Below are positions 53,432 through 63,654 of a stretch of 64,000 bases of DNA, in pieces. Source of the stretch: Allomuricauda sp. CAU 1633 (GTDB taxonomy: Bacteria; Bacteroidota; Bacteroidia; Flavobacteriales; Flavobacteriaceae); assembly GCF_017313225.1 (NCBI RefSeq), contig NZ_JAFLNE010000003.1, positions 186,001 through 250,000 on the forward strand, given 5' to 3'. Each line of letters starts with the position of its first letter. Position 1 is the stretch's first letter. The translations under genes and the position numbers were made by a program. Under the pieces are notes generated by a model. That model was not told the origin of the DNA and did no database searches. It was given only the letters and a program-made list of their open reading frames with translations.

Positions 53432-54604
53432 CTATTCCAAGGCTTGCTCAATATCTGCTATGATGTCCTTAATATGCTCCAACCCTACTGAAACCCGAAC
53501 CATTCCATCTGTAATTCCCACGGATTCGCGGTCTTCCTTACTGAGTTTACTGTGTGTGGTGGAAGCTGGGTGTGTAACAATACTCCTTGCATCCCCCAAA
53601 TTGGCTGAAAGGGACAACAATTCAATGTTGTCAAAGAACTTTCTTCCGGCTTCCAGACCTCCCTTCACTTCAAAAGCGACCACACAGCCTCCTGCTTTCA
53701 TCTGTTTTTTGGCCAGTTCGTGCTGGGGGTGCGACTTCAAAAAAGGATACTTGACCCATTCAATTTTATCATGACCTTCCAAATAGGTGGCCAATTCCAA
53801 AGCATTGGAACAGTGTCTATCCACCCTAAGTGCTAAGGTTTCCAAACTTTTGGACAATACCCATGCATTAAAAGGGGAAAGTGCGGGGCCTGTGATACGT
53901 GAAAAACGATACACTTTATCCACCAACTCATTGCTCCCCACCGTGATTCCAGCCAATACGCGTCCTTGACCATCCATCAATTTGGTTCCGGAATGAATGA
54001 CCAAATCAGCACCGAACTTAATAGGTTGCTGCAAATAGGGTGATGCAAAACAGTTATCAATTATAAAAATAACCCCATGCTTTTTGGCGATGTTGCCCAA
54101 ACGTTCCAAATCCAATACATCTACCCCAGGATTGGTAGGCGATTCTACATAAATGATTTTAGTCTTAGGTGTAATCAAGCCCTCAACAGCATCCAAATCA
54201 TTCGCTCCGAAATAGCTTGTGGTAATGTTCCATTTTGGAAAAAACTGGGTAAACAAGGTATGTGTCGACCCAAAAATACTTTTGCAGGACACCACGTGAT
54301 CGCCACTTTCCAACAATGCCGCCAAAGTGGAATAAACTGCCGCCATTCCCGAAGCAAAAGCGAAACCATTCTCTGCTCCTTCCATTTTGCAGACCTTATC
54401 TATAAACTCCGACGAGTTAGGATTGGAATACCTTGAATAAATATTTCTGTCCTTTTCCTCTGCAAAAGAAGCCCTCATATCCTCTGCGTCCTCAAACACA
54501 AAACTGGAGGTCAAGTACATGGGACTGGAGTGCTCCAAAAATTGGGTACGCTCCATTTGCGTACGGATGGCTTCTGTTTCAAACTGCTTGCTACTCTTTC
54601 TCAT
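53432..54604 (-). CDS. metZ: O-acylhomoserine sulfhydrylase / trans-sulfuration PLP enzyme
   Basis: A 390-aa Cys/Met-metabolism PLP enzyme. The PLP lysine is in HSGTKLMDGQGRVLAG. The MetZ-like NFAFASGMAAVYSTL block (residues near 80) and SANLGDARSIVTHPASTTH are seen. With MetX in the same operon, it probably makes homocysteine from O-acetylhomoserine and sulfide directly. It overlaps the upstream fusion gene by 4 bases. It could also act as a cystathionine gamma-synthase; sequence alone does not separate the two. Confidence 0.9.
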   Translation of the reverse strand: MRKSSKQFETEAIRTQMERTQFLEHSSPMYLTSSFVFEDAEDMRASFAEEKDRNIYSRYSNPNSSEFIDKVCKMEGAENGFAFASGMAAVYSTLAALLESGDHVVSCKSIFGSTHTLFTQFFPKWNITTSYFGANDLDAVEGLITPKTKIIYVESPTNPGVDVLDLERLGNIAKKHGVIFIIDNCFASPYLQQPIKFGADLVIHSGTKLMDGQGRVLAGITVGSNELVDKVYRFSRITGPALSPFNAWVLSKSLETLALRVDRHCSNALELATYLEGHDKIEWVKYPFLKSHPQHELAKKQMKAGGCVVAFEVKGGLEAGRKFFDNIELLSLSANLGDARSIVTHPASTTHSKLSKEDRESVGITDGMVRVSVGLEHIKDIIADIEQALE

Positions 54605-57600
54605 ATCTTTTCTGCTATTCTTAAAATATCACCGAATACCCCACGTGCGGTTACTGCAGCTCCTGCTCCAGCACCTTGGATCACCAAGGGGTTTTCTCCA
54701 TAGGATTCCGTATAGATCTCAATAATGGAATCCGAACCTTTTACCTGCCCCAAGGCACTTTCTTTGGGCACCGAAATCAATTTAACCTCCAATATACCTT
54801 TGTCCTGTTGCAAATCGCCATGAAGGTCTCCCACATATCTCAGCACATGGCCTGCTACTTGTTCACTCTTGATTTTCGCGTAAATTTCATCCATCTCTCC
54901 AATACGGGAGTTGAAATCTTCAAATGAAAGTGTTCGCAATGCTTCAGGAATCAAATTTTCCACTGAAATATCCGAAAACTCGTTTTGCAAATCCAGTTCA
55001 CGGGCCAAAATCAATAATTTTCTGCCCACATCATTTCCAGACAGGTCTTCCCTAGGATCGGGCTCAGTAAATCCTTTTTCCATCGCCTCCTTAATGATAG
55101 ATGAAAATGAAGTATCCACTTCAGAAAACGTATTGAAAATGTAGCTCAACGAGCCTGAGAACACCCCTTTGATTCGGGTAATGTTTTCTCCCGATAAATG
55201 TAAAAGCTTAATGGTGTCAATAAGCGGAAGCCCAGCGCCCACATTGGTTTCGTACAGGTATTGTTTCTGATTTTTATCCAAACATTTTCGGATAGACTTG
55301 TATGTATCAAAGCTGAGGGTATTGGCGATCTTGTTCGAAGAAACCAAATCAAAACCATGCTTTATCAATAGCTCATAATTATCAACAAACGTTTTGCTAG
55401 CCGTATTGTCCACCGCAATCAGATTTTCCAAATGATGGGTTTTGGTGAAAGCTATAATGTCTTCTACCTGATAGGGTTTTCCTTCCTTTTCCAATCGCTT
55501 TGCCCAGTTGGCTCCGATTCCCTTCGCATCCAAAAGCACTTTTTTGGAATTGGCCACAGCAAAAACTTTGAGGTCGATGCCTTTTCTGCCTTCAATGCTT
55601 TTGTTGGAATCCAATAATTGTTGAATCAAAGTGCCTCCTACATTACCATGTCCAAATAGTGCCAAATTAATTTTCTTTGCGATTCCAAAGATCTGTCCGT
55701 GAATCACATTGATGGCCTTGTGCAAGTCCGTATTTTTGACCACCATGCTCACATTTTTACCCGTGACTGTGTTATTGAAAAGCAAGGGAATCACTTGATT
55801 TTTTACCAAGGCATTGAATGGTTTGTGAAAACTGCTCAGGTCCATTCCCACGATTGAAATTACCGAAACATCCTTCACTACGGTTATCTGATTTATATCG
55901 TGCGATGAATAGTCGGTCTCAAACTCTTGGTCCAACACTTTTTTGGCTTTTTCCGCCTTGGAAGCATCCACTACCAAACCAATGCCCCGCTCAGAAGAAC
56001 CTTGGGAAATGATTCCAACACTTATGCCATTTACCCCCAAAGCCCTAAATATTCGGGCATCAATGCCCACTTTACCCAACAAACCACGTCCTTCCAAATT
56101 GATCAAGGCCATCTTATCCAATACTGATAAAGATTTAATACCTCCATTATTGGTTTTAGGACCAATCAATGTACCCTCGTTATCATCATTGAACGTATTA
56201 CAAATCCGCAAGGGAATATTCTTTTCAATTAGAGGGATGATGGTCTTGGCATGAAGGATGTTGGCTCCAAAATTGGCCAACTCATTGGCCTCATCATAGG
56301 AGATGACATCAATCAATTTCGCATCGGGCACCAAATCTGGATTGGCGGTAAAAATGCCATCCACATGGGTGTAATTAATCAATTCCGAAGCATCCAAAAA
56401 GTTGGCCAAAAGCGCCGCGGAATAGTTGGTTCCGTTCCTGCCCAAAGTAGTGGTAATTCCCTCTTTGGTAGATCCAATGAAACCAGTAACCACAGCAATG
56501 GTATCCGAATCCAAGTCGTGAAAACAACGAATCACATTTTCTTTGGAAATGCCATGGTCAACTTCTGCGTTGTTGTGGGTATCATCTGTTTTAATCAAAC
56601 TTCTTGAATCGACCAACTGTGCTTTTAATCCCAATTGGTTCAACAATGCTGTAACGGTTTTCCCTGAAATCAACTCTCCAAAAGACAACAATTCATCTTT
56701 GGTACGGAGACTGTAATCGCCCGTTAAGGACACTCCACTTAAAATCTTTTCAATTGCTTTAAGTTCTTCTTTGAGGTCAACCCCATCAAAATCATTTTCT
56801 TGATATAATGAAAAAGCCTTCAAATCTTCAGTAAACGACTCCCCTTTAGCTGCTTTTTCCAAAAGGTTTTCCAATTGGTCGGTAGCTTTTCCCCGAGCGG
56901 AAACAACCACGGCAAAATGTTCATTGTCGTTTGCGCGTTTGCTGATAATCTTCAAAACACGCTCAATGCCCTCACCATTGGCCAAGGATTTTCCACCAAA
57001 TTTTAGAATCTTGATGCGCTCATGCTTTCCATTTTTCTGAAAAACAGTTTCCAATAGCTTTTCCAACTGCTCAAACTCCATCAAAAAAGCATCGTGCCCA
57101 TGCAAGGACTGTACCTCACCGTAGGTGACATTGGTATTCGCCAGGGCCAACCGCTTAAAGGTTTCCTTGTTTTCTTCGGCGGTAAAGAACAAATCCGAAT
57201 TGACCCCAACAATATGAATTTTGGTATCGCTATCCTGAAGTGTTTTGAAAGCTTCATCCCCATTTCGGGTAATATCGATGGTCTTCAAGAGTTGGTTCAT
57301 TAATTTATAGGCCGATAATTGAAAGCGCTCCTGCAATTTCTTGCCATGGTGCATCAACCAGCTTTCCACATTAAAGACCTGAAGTTCCTCATTGGTACTA
57401 CGCTTGAAGCGCTCCTTAAAAGATTCCGGGGTACGATAGCACAACATCGCGTGCATACGGGCATCGTGAACAGGCTGCTTGGAATTCACCAAAAACTGCT
57501 CTTGAATCTGGCAGTTGGCAATCAACCAATCAGTGGATTTCCAATCGGAGGCCACTGGAATCAAATGTTCGGTAATAGCAGGATTGAACGCAGCCATCTC

Positions 57601-57990
57601 CCATGCAATTCCACCGCCCAAAGAACCACCAATGATAGCAAACAGTCGGTCGATTTTCAACTGTTCCAATCCCAAAAGGAAGATTCGGGCCACGTCTCCG
57701 GCCACAAAATCCTTATAATTCTCAATGACAAATCCATCGTAACCATTCCCGGGAATGTTGAAGGCCAAAATGGTGTACGTATCGGTGTTGATACACTTGC
57801 CCTCCCCTATCAAATCGGACCACCAACCCTCTTCACCAGCCACATTGGAGTTTCCGGTAAGGGCATGGTTTACCAAAACAATGGGGGCAGTATATAGGGG
57901 TTGCCCAAAAGTTTGATACGATAATTTAAGATTCTGTACAGACCCCTGTATCGTTTGAAATTTGTCTATGGCCAAATGCCGTAATTCCAT
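54601..57990 (-). CDS. MetX - aspartokinase - homoserine dehydrogenase triple fusion
   Basis: An 1129-aa protein with three parts. Residues 1-317 are a homoserine O-acetyltransferase-type alpha/beta hydrolase, with Ser123 in GGSLGG, Asp266 in NSDLFF and His299 in HGHD. Residues 326-770 are an aspartokinase with ACT domains (ILKFGGKSLANGE near 328-340, SSERGIGLVV). Residues 775-1129 are a homoserine dehydrogenase (INLALFGHGNVGG; LSGNDVGRKLLILARE). Together they cover aspartate to O-acetylhomoserine except the semialdehyde dehydrogenase. It lies upstream of metZ under a SAM-I riboswitch. Confidence 0.93.
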   Translation of the reverse strand: MELRHLAIDKFQTIQGSVQNLKLSYQTFGQPLYTAPIVLVNHALTGNSNVAGEEGWWSDLIGEGKCINTDTYTILAFNIPGNGYDGFVIENYKDFVAGDVARIFLLGLEQLKIDRLFAIIGGSLGGGIAWEMAAFNPAITEHLIPVASDWKSTDWLIANCQIQEQFLVNSKQPVHDARMHAMLCYRTPESFKERFKRSTNEELQVFNVESWLMHHGKKLQERFQLSAYKLMNQLLKTIDITRNGDEAFKTLQDSDTKIHIVGVNSDLFFTAEENKETFKRLALANTNVTYGEVQSLHGHDAFLMEFEQLEKLLETVFQKNGKHERIKILKFGGKSLANGEGIERVLKIISKRANDNEHFAVVVSARGKATDQLENLLEKAAKGESFTEDLKAFSLYQENDFDGVDLKEELKAIEKILSGVSLTGDYSLRTKDELLSFGELISGKTVTALLNQLGLKAQLVDSRSLIKTDDTHNNAEVDHGISKENVIRCFHDLDSDTIAVVTGFIGSTKEGITTTLGRNGTNYSAALLANFLDASELINYTHVDGIFTANPDLVPDAKLIDVISYDEANELANFGANILHAKTIIPLIEKNIPLRICNTFNDDNEGTLIGPKTNNGGIKSLSVLDKMALINLEGRGLLGKVGIDARIFRALGVNGISVGIISQGSSERGIGLVVDASKAEKAKKVLDQEFETDYSSHDINQITVVKDVSVISIVGMDLSSFHKPFNALVKNQVIPLLFNNTVTGKNVSMVVKNTDLHKAINVIHGQIFGIAKKINLALFGHGNVGGTLIQQLLDSNKSIEGRKGIDLKVFAVANSKKVLLDAKGIGANWAKRLEKEGKPYQVEDIIAFTKTHHLENLIAVDNTASKTFVDNYELLIKHGFDLVSSNKIANTLSFDTYKSIRKCLDKNQKQYLYETNVGAGLPLIDTIKLLHLSGENITRIKGVFSGSLSYIFNTFSEVDTSFSSIIKEAMEKGFTEPDPREDLSGNDVGRKLLILARELDLQNEFSDISVENLIPEALRTLSFEDFNSRIGEMDEIYAKIKSEQVAGHVLRYVGDLHGDLQQDKGILEVKLISVPKESALGQVKGSDSIIEIYTESYGENPLVIQGAGAGAAVTARGVFGDILRIAEKI

Positions 57991-58001
57991 ATTATAAATT
58001 T

Positions 58002-58018
58002 TTAACCCGTAGGGTTAA
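58002..58018 (-). promoter_or_regulatory. Hairpin just before the fusion gene start codon
   Basis: On the minus strand TTAACCC TAC GGGTTAA forms a seven-pair stem, 11 bases before the ATG at 57990. It parallels the hairpin 10 bases before metH1 behind the other SAM-I riboswitch. Confidence 0.45.
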
Positions 58019-58071
58019 GGATATTATTATTGTATGGCTATAAGAAAGTGTGGGTAGAAACTACCTATGGT

Positions 58072-58176
58072 GTTATCTATTCCCGCATGGGATAGAATGT
58101 AGCACCTTCATGACACAAGGGGTCAAGGGTTGCTAAGGCTTCATAGGGTCTATTCCCTCCACCTTTCTTGATAACT
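58072..58176 (-). ncRNA. SAM-I (S-box) riboswitch upstream of the MetX-AK-HSD fusion
   Basis: Core on the minus strand: GTTATCAAGAAAGGTGGAGG, ACCCTATGAAGCCTTAGCAA, GGTGCTACATTCTATCCC and closing GATAAC. P1, P2, P3 and P4 segments can all be recognised, and GAAGCCTTAGCAACCCT is shared with the riboswitch at 46106-46200. It lies 82 bases before the ATG and would switch off homoserine and methionine synthesis at high SAM. Confidence 0.92.
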
Positions 58177-58275
58177 ATTCAATACGTGTTTGAACTTTGA
58201 GCGACAAATATACAGACGGAACAACCGAAATTCCTAATCTTTTTGGAAAAATTCACAGAAGACCCGTGATTTCCT

Positions 58276-60210
58276 CTACCTCAAAACTGAGAACTCAATA
58301 TTGGAATCTGTAAATACGGTATGGGTCTGGGTTTTAAAATCCGATTCATCCGCCTTAAAGATATTTTCCACATAGGTTTGCGGGTTCAAATCAATCAAAG
58401 GGAACCAAGTACTCTGTACTTGAACTTGTAATTTATGCCCCTTTTTGAAGGTGTGAAAGACATCCTGCAATTTAATGTTCACATCGGTTTTTTGATTGGG
58501 CGTAAAAGGTTCTGGGTTGGAAAAACTATTCCTGAATCGACCACGCAATACTTCGCTTCGTACCATTAAGTGGTAATTGCTCATTCTAAGGTGGTCTTGC
58601 ATTTCTTCGTTGGTCTCGGAATCGGCCGGGTGCACATCGATGACCTTCACAATCCAATCTGCGGCGGTACCCGTAGTAGCTACTTTTAATTTCGCCATGA
58701 TATCGCCTGCTAGGGTCAAATCCTCATCCAATATATCCGTTTCAAAGACCAAAACATCGGAACGTCTGGCGGCAAAACGCTGGTCGTCCGTCATGTATTT
58801 TCTAGGTGTGAAAACGGTTTTCACATCTTCAGAATAGGGCACCGGTTTTTTAATATCACTGATGAACTGGATTCCATTGACTCCTTTTTGTTCTGAAGTC
58901 AGTTCTTGGTCTTCGGAAAGGTACATGGTCTGTTTCACCATATTTGCAGGTGGCCATGTATCATATTGCTTCCACTCTTTTTTACCGGTGTCAAATACAT
59001 AAGCTTCGGGCAAACCGGAGTTCATATCTCCATCACCTTTTAAAAAATGATTGAAGAACTTTGTCTCAATGTTATCTTGGAAAAACTCGGAAATGGAATC
59101 TCCAAAGTAGTAGTTGCCCACCAAGCTTCGTCCCCCACGACTGGCCCATCGGCCATGATCCCAAGGACCAAAAACCATGGTATTGTAGTTTCCATCATTG
59201 TGCTTTTCAATATTCTTGTAGGTTTCCAAGGGTCCGTATAAATCCTCGGCATCAAACCATCCTCCCACAATCATGGTGGCCACACTGCTCTTTATATCTT
59301 TTAAATGCTGAATGAGTCCACGGCTTTGCCATAGTTCGTCATAATTGGGATGTTCTTTGAGCTCGTTCCAGAAAAAATCATCGGTAACTCCTTCAGGTCG
59401 CATAGTGGGGGTGTCCGCGGTTTCATATTCGTAGAAATAATCCAAATTTTGGAGTGGTCCTGCGTCCAAGAAAAACTGATACTGATCCTCCGTAGGCAAC
59501 TCTGGAAGCACATACCATGCTGTATCAATGGGTTGATCCCCATTGGGCCTGGGTGTACCAAAAAGAGCAGTAGCTCTAAAATAGCTCAACAAATACGCTC
59601 CGTTATGGTGGAAATCATCAAAAAAGAAATCCCCAATACAAGCTTGGGGCGATGCCGCTTTCAGTGCTGGGTGTGCATCTACCGTGGCATAGGTGGCATA
59701 AAACCCCGGATACGAAATCCCCCAAACCCCTACTTTGCCATTGTTGTTCTCTACATTATTTACCAACCAGTCAATAGTGTCATAAGTGTCCGAGCTTTCA
59801 TCCACTTGGTCATTGGAAGTCTTATTGGGAATATAGGCTCGCATATTCTCATAATGCCCCTCGCTCAACCATCGCCCCCGAACATCTTGGTAGACAATGA
59901 TATTCCCTTCCTTCATCAAATTCACATTGGGGCCAATCTGGGTTCTAAAATTCCCCGGCCCGTAGGGTTGCGAACTGTATGGGGTTCGCTGCATCAGGAT
60001 GGGGTACTCTTTTGAGGTATCTTTGGGAGAATATATGGTGGTATGCAATTTTATGCCATCCCGCATTTCTATATCCACTTCTTCTTTGGTATAATGGTCG
60101 GCTACATAAGTGTCAACTGCCGTTGACTCCGTTTTTGTTGTTTTTTTGCAGCTTATTACAACAAATGATAAACAAAGACCCAAGAATAGGATGCGGACTG
60201 AAGTTTTCAT
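58276..60210 (-). CDS. S15-family CocE/NonD-type hydrolase, lipoprotein
   Basis: A 644-aa exported lipoprotein (lipobox VVISC near residues 16-21) of the CocE/NonD family. The nucleophile motif is GVWGISYPGFYATY, the acid lies in GWFDAEDLYG, and the histidine in FGPWDHGRWA; the last 200 residues are the jelly-roll domain. It is unrelated in detail to the shorter S15 protein at 4625, which is secreted without a lipobox. It may cleave dipeptides or acyl esters. It lies between metK and the riboswitch of the metX fusion. Confidence 0.88.
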   Translation of the reverse strand: MKTSVRILFLGLCLSFVVISCKKTTKTESTAVDTYVADHYTKEEVDIEMRDGIKLHTTIYSPKDTSKEYPILMQRTPYSSQPYGPGNFRTQIGPNVNLMKEGNIIVYQDVRGRWLSEGHYENMRAYIPNKTSNDQVDESSDTYDTIDWLVNNVENNNGKVGVWGISYPGFYATYATVDAHPALKAASPQACIGDFFFDDFHHNGAYLLSYFRATALFGTPRPNGDQPIDTAWYVLPELPTEDQYQFFLDAGPLQNLDYFYEYETADTPTMRPEGVTDDFFWNELKEHPNYDELWQSRGLIQHLKDIKSSVATMIVGGWFDAEDLYGPLETYKNIEKHNDGNYNTMVFGPWDHGRWASRGGRSLVGNYYFGDSISEFFQDNIETKFFNHFLKGDGDMNSGLPEAYVFDTGKKEWKQYDTWPPANMVKQTMYLSEDQELTSEQKGVNGIQFISDIKKPVPYSEDVKTVFTPRKYMTDDQRFAARRSDVLVFETDILDEDLTLAGDIMAKLKVATTGTAADWIVKVIDVHPADSETNEEMQDHLRMSNYHLMVRSEVLRGRFRNSFSNPEPFTPNQKTDVNIKLQDVFHTFKKGHKLQVQVQSTWFPLIDLNPQTYVENIFKADESDFKTQTHTVFTDSNIEFSVLR

Positions 60211-60263
60211 GCTTTTCGAATTTTGATGCTCTAAAACTACTAAAGTTCGAGGGAGTATGCCAA

Positions 60264-60291
60264 CAAAAAAAGGAGCCCATAAAAAGCTCCC
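60264..60291 (-). terminator. Terminator after metK
   Basis: Minus-strand stem GGGAGC / GGCTCC region with loop TTTTTATG, followed by TTTTTTT; it lies 28 bases after the metK stop. Confidence 0.82.
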
Positions 60292-60318
60292 TTATTCTCT
60301 GTTTGTTTTGATAGGTAT

Positions 60319-61572
60319 TTATAATCTGAAGGCTTCCTTCACTTTGTCTACCATATCCAATTTTTCCCAAGTGAATAATTCCACTTCTTTCTGGATTCTT
60401 CCATTATAGGGCGATTCAAAAACTTTTGTTACGGTTTGCGGTTCCTTTCCCAAATGCCCGTAAGCTGCCGTTTCCAAGTAGATAGGATTTCTCAACTTTA
60501 ATCGGTCTTCAATGGCAAAAGGTCGCATATCAAAAAGTTCCGAAGCTTTTTTGGCGATTTCACCATCGGACATCCCCACGTTGGCCGAGCCGTAGGTCTC
60601 CACAAAAAGGGAAGTGGGCTCCACCACTCCGATGGCATAACTTACTTGCACCAATATTTCATCGGCCACCCCAGCAGCCACCAAATTTTTGGCGATATGG
60701 CGTGCAGCATAGGCGGCACTTCGGTCTACTTTACTGGGATCCTTTCCGCTGAAAGCGCCACCACCATGAGCACCTTTACCTCCGTAGGTGTCCACGATTA
60801 TTTTTCGTCCGGTCAGTCCAGTATCTCCATGAGGACCACCAATCACAAATTTTCCAGTAGGATTGATATGGTATTTGATTTTATCGTTGAACAACAACTG
60901 AATGCTCTCAGGCAACAATTCTTTCACTTGGGGAATAAGAATATTTATAATATCCTTTTTAATCTGGGCCAACATTTCTTCATCTGCACCAAATTCATCA
61001 TGCTGTGTTGAAATCACAATGGTATCGATACGCTGCGGCACATTATCATCCGAATACTCGATAGTTACCTGTGCCTTGGCATCGGGACGTAGATAGGTGA
61101 TTTTGTCTCCCTCTCTCCGCAATTCAGCCAATACCTGAAGGATTTTGTGCGAAATATCCAGCGCCAAGGGCATATAATTGTCAGTTTCCTTGGTGGCGTA
61201 TCCGAACATCATCCCTTGGTCACCAGCTCCCTGTTCTTCTTTATTGCCACGATCCACCCCTTGGTTAATGTCCTGTGATTGCTCGTGAATCAACGAAATC
61301 ACCCCGCAAGAATCACCACTGAATTTGTATTCGCCCTTGGTATAGCCAATCTGGTTGATCACCTCCCGGGCAATACTCTGCAAATCCACATAGGTATGAC
61401 TTTTCACCTCCCCTGCCAGCACCACTTGACCTGTGGTTACCAAGGTTTCACAAGCCACTTTGCTATCGGGGTCAAAGGCCAAGAAATTATCTAAAAGAGC
61501 ATCACTAATTTGGTCCGCAATCTTATCTGGGTGTCCTTCACTAACGGACTCTGATGTAAACAAATATGCCAT
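60319..61572 (-). CDS. metK: S-adenosylmethionine synthetase
   Basis: Makes SAM from methionine and ATP. At 417 aa it is a normal, slightly long bacterial form. Motifs are [32 protein letters not shown], the [20 protein letters not shown] phosphate loop and [10 protein letters not shown]. Upstream of it no SAM-I core is visible, unlike the other methionine operons in the window. A structured-looking stretch lies in its leader. Confidence 0.97.
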   Translation of the reverse strand: MAYLFTSESVSEGHPDKIADQISDALLDNFLAFDPDSKVACETLVTTGQVVLAGEVKSHTYVDLQSIAREVINQIGYTKGEYKFSGDSCGVISLIHEQSQDINQGVDRGNKEEQGAGDQGMMFGYATKETDNYMPLALDISHKILQVLAELRREGDKITYLRPDAKAQVTIEYSDDNVPQRIDTIVISTQHDEFGADEEMLAQIKKDIINILIPQVKELLPESIQLLFNDKIKYHINPTGKFVIGGPHGDTGLTGRKIIVDTYGGKGAHGGGAFSGKDPSKVDRSAAYAARHIAKNLVAAGVADEILVQVSYAIGVVEPTSLFVETYGSANVGMSDGEIAKKASELFDMRPFAIEDRLKLRNPIYLETAAYGHLGKEPQTVTKVFESPYNGRIQKEVELFTWEKLDMVDKVKEAFRL

Positions 61573-61876
61573 TATTCTTAATTATTGAGGTTGCTTTGAC
61601 CAAAGCCCTGCAAAGAAGTTCCAGACCCTATAGAAGAGATGCCAAATTATGTTTGGCACGAACTGCTTTAGCATTTTTGGAGGTTGCAATCAGTCAAATC
61701 TGTCCTCATTTTGAAGGGCAAAAGTACATATTTGGAACATATTTTAAAACTTTGTTTTATACTTATCCCCATAGTCCCATTTCAAAGAGTTTTTTTTCTT
61801 TGACTGATTATACTTTGTATATTGCGGCTTGCGTTAGCCTAATCATTAAACACCAACCTTAAAACACTAACACCCT
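61573..61876. other. Gap between metK and the kinase gene with structured leader-like segment
   Basis: Within this 304-base gap, 61580-61745 shows unusual base pairing potential on the minus strand: GTGCCAAA / TTTGGCAT around a short loop, GGGCTTTGGTCAAAGC self-complementary, and GCAACCTC repeated near 61584 and 61681. It does not match the SAM-I core and I saw no terminator. A TAT(A)CTTTG-like box near 61810 may serve the plus-strand kinase. A 98-codon plus-strand frame (61566-61862) covers it but has no signal peptide or known domain. Confidence 0.5.
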
Positions 61877-62494
61877 ATGCATATTGCGGTAGCAGGAAAC
61901 ATTGGCGCCGGAAAGACCACCCTTACCAACTTATTGGCAAAGCATTATAAATGGGAAGCCCATTTTGAAGATGTGGTGGACAATCCGTATTTGGATGATT
62001 TCTACACGCAAATGGCACGTTGGAGTTTTAACCTGCAAATCTACTTTTTAAACAGCCGCTATCGCCAAATTCTAAAAATTAGGGAAACGGGAAAAAATGT
62101 AATCCAAGATCGGACCATTTATGAAGATGCCCACATTTTTGCCCCCAACCTGCATGCCATGGGGTTGATGACCAACCGCGATTACGAAAATTACAAAGGG
62201 CTGTTTGAGCTAATGGAAAGTTTGGTTCAACCACCCGATCTTTTAATCTATCTGCGTAGTTCCATTCCCAATTTGGTCAACCAAATCCATAAGCGCGGGC
62301 GGGATTATGAAAATTCCATTTCCATTGACTACCTCAGCCGCTTGAACGAACGCTACGAAGCTTGGGCCAACACCTACGAAAAGGGCAAGTTGCTCATCTT
62401 TGAAGTGGACAACCTTAATTTTGTGGATGAACCCGAAGATTTGGGCAAAGTAATCAATCGTATTGATGCTGAGATTCACGGGTTGTTTGAGTAA
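61877..62494 (+). CDS. Deoxynucleoside kinase
   Basis: A 205-aa P-loop kinase of the dNK/dGK family that phosphorylates deoxynucleosides for salvage. Walker A is GNIGAGKTT (residues 7-15). The DRT motif is in IQDRTIYEDAHIFA and the lid arginines are in HKRGRDYEN. The substrate (dA, dG or others) is not determined by the sequence. It is divergent from metK. Confidence 0.93.
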   Translation: MHIAVAGNIGAGKTTLTNLLAKHYKWEAHFEDVVDNPYLDDFYTQMARWSFNLQIYFLNSRYRQILKIRETGKNVIQDRTIYEDAHIFAPNLHAMGLMTNRDYENYKGLFELMESLVQPPDLLIYLRSSIPNLVNQIHKRGRDYENSISIDYLSRLNERYEAWANTYEKGKLLIFEVDNLNFVDEPEDLGKVINRIDAEIHGLFE

Positions 62495-62595
62495 AATTCA
62501 AACCAAAACTTCCACCCTTCGCCCTTTTCCCATCATAATTCGGTGGATATCGGTATATTTAATTGCTGTATGAAATTCCCAGTAGTCAAAAATTC

Positions 62596-63636
62596 ATGAA
62601 AGCTTTAGTGTACGAAAACTTTGAAGGTGTATTGAGTATTCAATCTGTGCCAGACCCTACGCCCAGCGATTATGGCGTGGTGGTAAAAGTGGAAGCTACC
62701 GGACTTTGCCTGAGCGATTGGCATGGGTGGATGGGGCATGACCCCGACATTAAACTACCTCATGTCCCCGGTCATGAATTGGCGGGCACTGTAGCAGCCA
62801 TCGGAAAAAATGTTGCAAACTTTAACATTGGTGACCGCGTTACTGTACCCTTTGTCTGCGGATGTGGCACTTGTGGCGAATGCAAATCGGGCAACCACCA
62901 AGTGTGTGACCATCAATCGCAACCCGGTTTTACGCACTGGGGTTCCTTTGCAGAATATGTGGCTCTAGATTATGCAGACACCAATTTGGTCAAAATTCCT
63001 AACGAAATCACCTATGAAACCGCGGCTATTTTAGGTTGCCGATTTATCACTGCATTTAGGGCTGTTGTGGAACAAGGAAAAGTAACCGGTGGGCAATATG
63101 TGGCCGTGCATGGCTGCGGAGGGGTTGGGCTTTCGGCCATTATGATTGCAAATGCATTGGGAGCACATGTTATTGCCGTTGACATCAATGATGATACCTT
63201 ATCCCTCGCGAAAGAACTGGGAGCTGTGGACACCGTTAATGCCCAAAAAAGTGCGGATGTTGTGGCCGAGGTCAAAGCATTGACCCATGGTGGCGCACAT
63301 GTATCGCTTGATGCGTTAGGAAATCCAACCACCTGTTTCAACTCCATTGCCAATCTTAAAAAACGGGGCAAGCATATTCAAGTGGGATTAATGACCGGAG
63401 ACCACAAACATCCTAAAGTTCCTATGGATATGGTGATTTCCAATGAACTGGAAGTCCTCGGAAGCCACGGTATGCAAGCCTTTAAATATCCAGAAATGCT
63501 GGAAATGATTCGAACAGGGAAACTCAACCCTCACAAACTCATAGAACGTACCATCACTTTGGAAGATGCCATCACTGCGCTTCCAAATATGCATAACTTT
63601 GAAAATAAAGGTGTACTGGTCATCAACTCATTTTAA
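62596..63636 (+). CDS. Zinc-dependent alcohol dehydrogenase
   Basis: A 346-aa medium-chain dehydrogenase. The catalytic zinc ligands are in [13 protein letters not shown] and HVPGHELAG, the structural zinc in [17 protein letters not shown], and the NAD fold in [19 protein letters not shown] 62596 ([11 protein letters not shown]) is chosen over the frame from 62563. Substrate unknown; a general alcohol or aldehyde oxidoreductase. It precedes a secreted serine hydrolase gene by 18 bases. Confidence 0.93.
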   Translation: MKALVYENFEGVLSIQSVPDPTPSDYGVVVKVEATGLCLSDWHGWMGHDPDIKLPHVPGHELAGTVAAIGKNVANFNIGDRVTVPFVCGCGTCGECKSGNHQVCDHQSQPGFTHWGSFAEYVALDYADTNLVKIPNEITYETAAILGCRFITAFRAVVEQGKVTGGQYVAVHGCGGVGLSAIMIANALGAHVIAVDINDDTLSLAKELGAVDTVNAQKSADVVAEVKALTHGGAHVSLDALGNPTTCFNSIANLKKRGKHIQVGLMTGDHKHPKVPMDMVISNELEVLGSHGMQAFKYPEMLEMIRTGKLNPHKLIERTITLEDAITALPNMHNFENKGVLVINSF

Positions 63637-63654
63637 ATCAACAAAACCAACCAC

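Noticed and set aside
61573..61700. SAM-I riboswitch upstream of metK
   Set aside because: The GGTGGAGGGA and GAAGCC...GCAACC core seen at the other two loci is absent here.
61566..61862. A 98-codon plus-strand frame between metK and the kinase gene
   Set aside because: No family, no signal peptide, and the composition follows the base-paired structure of the opposite strand; kept only as part of the gap description.
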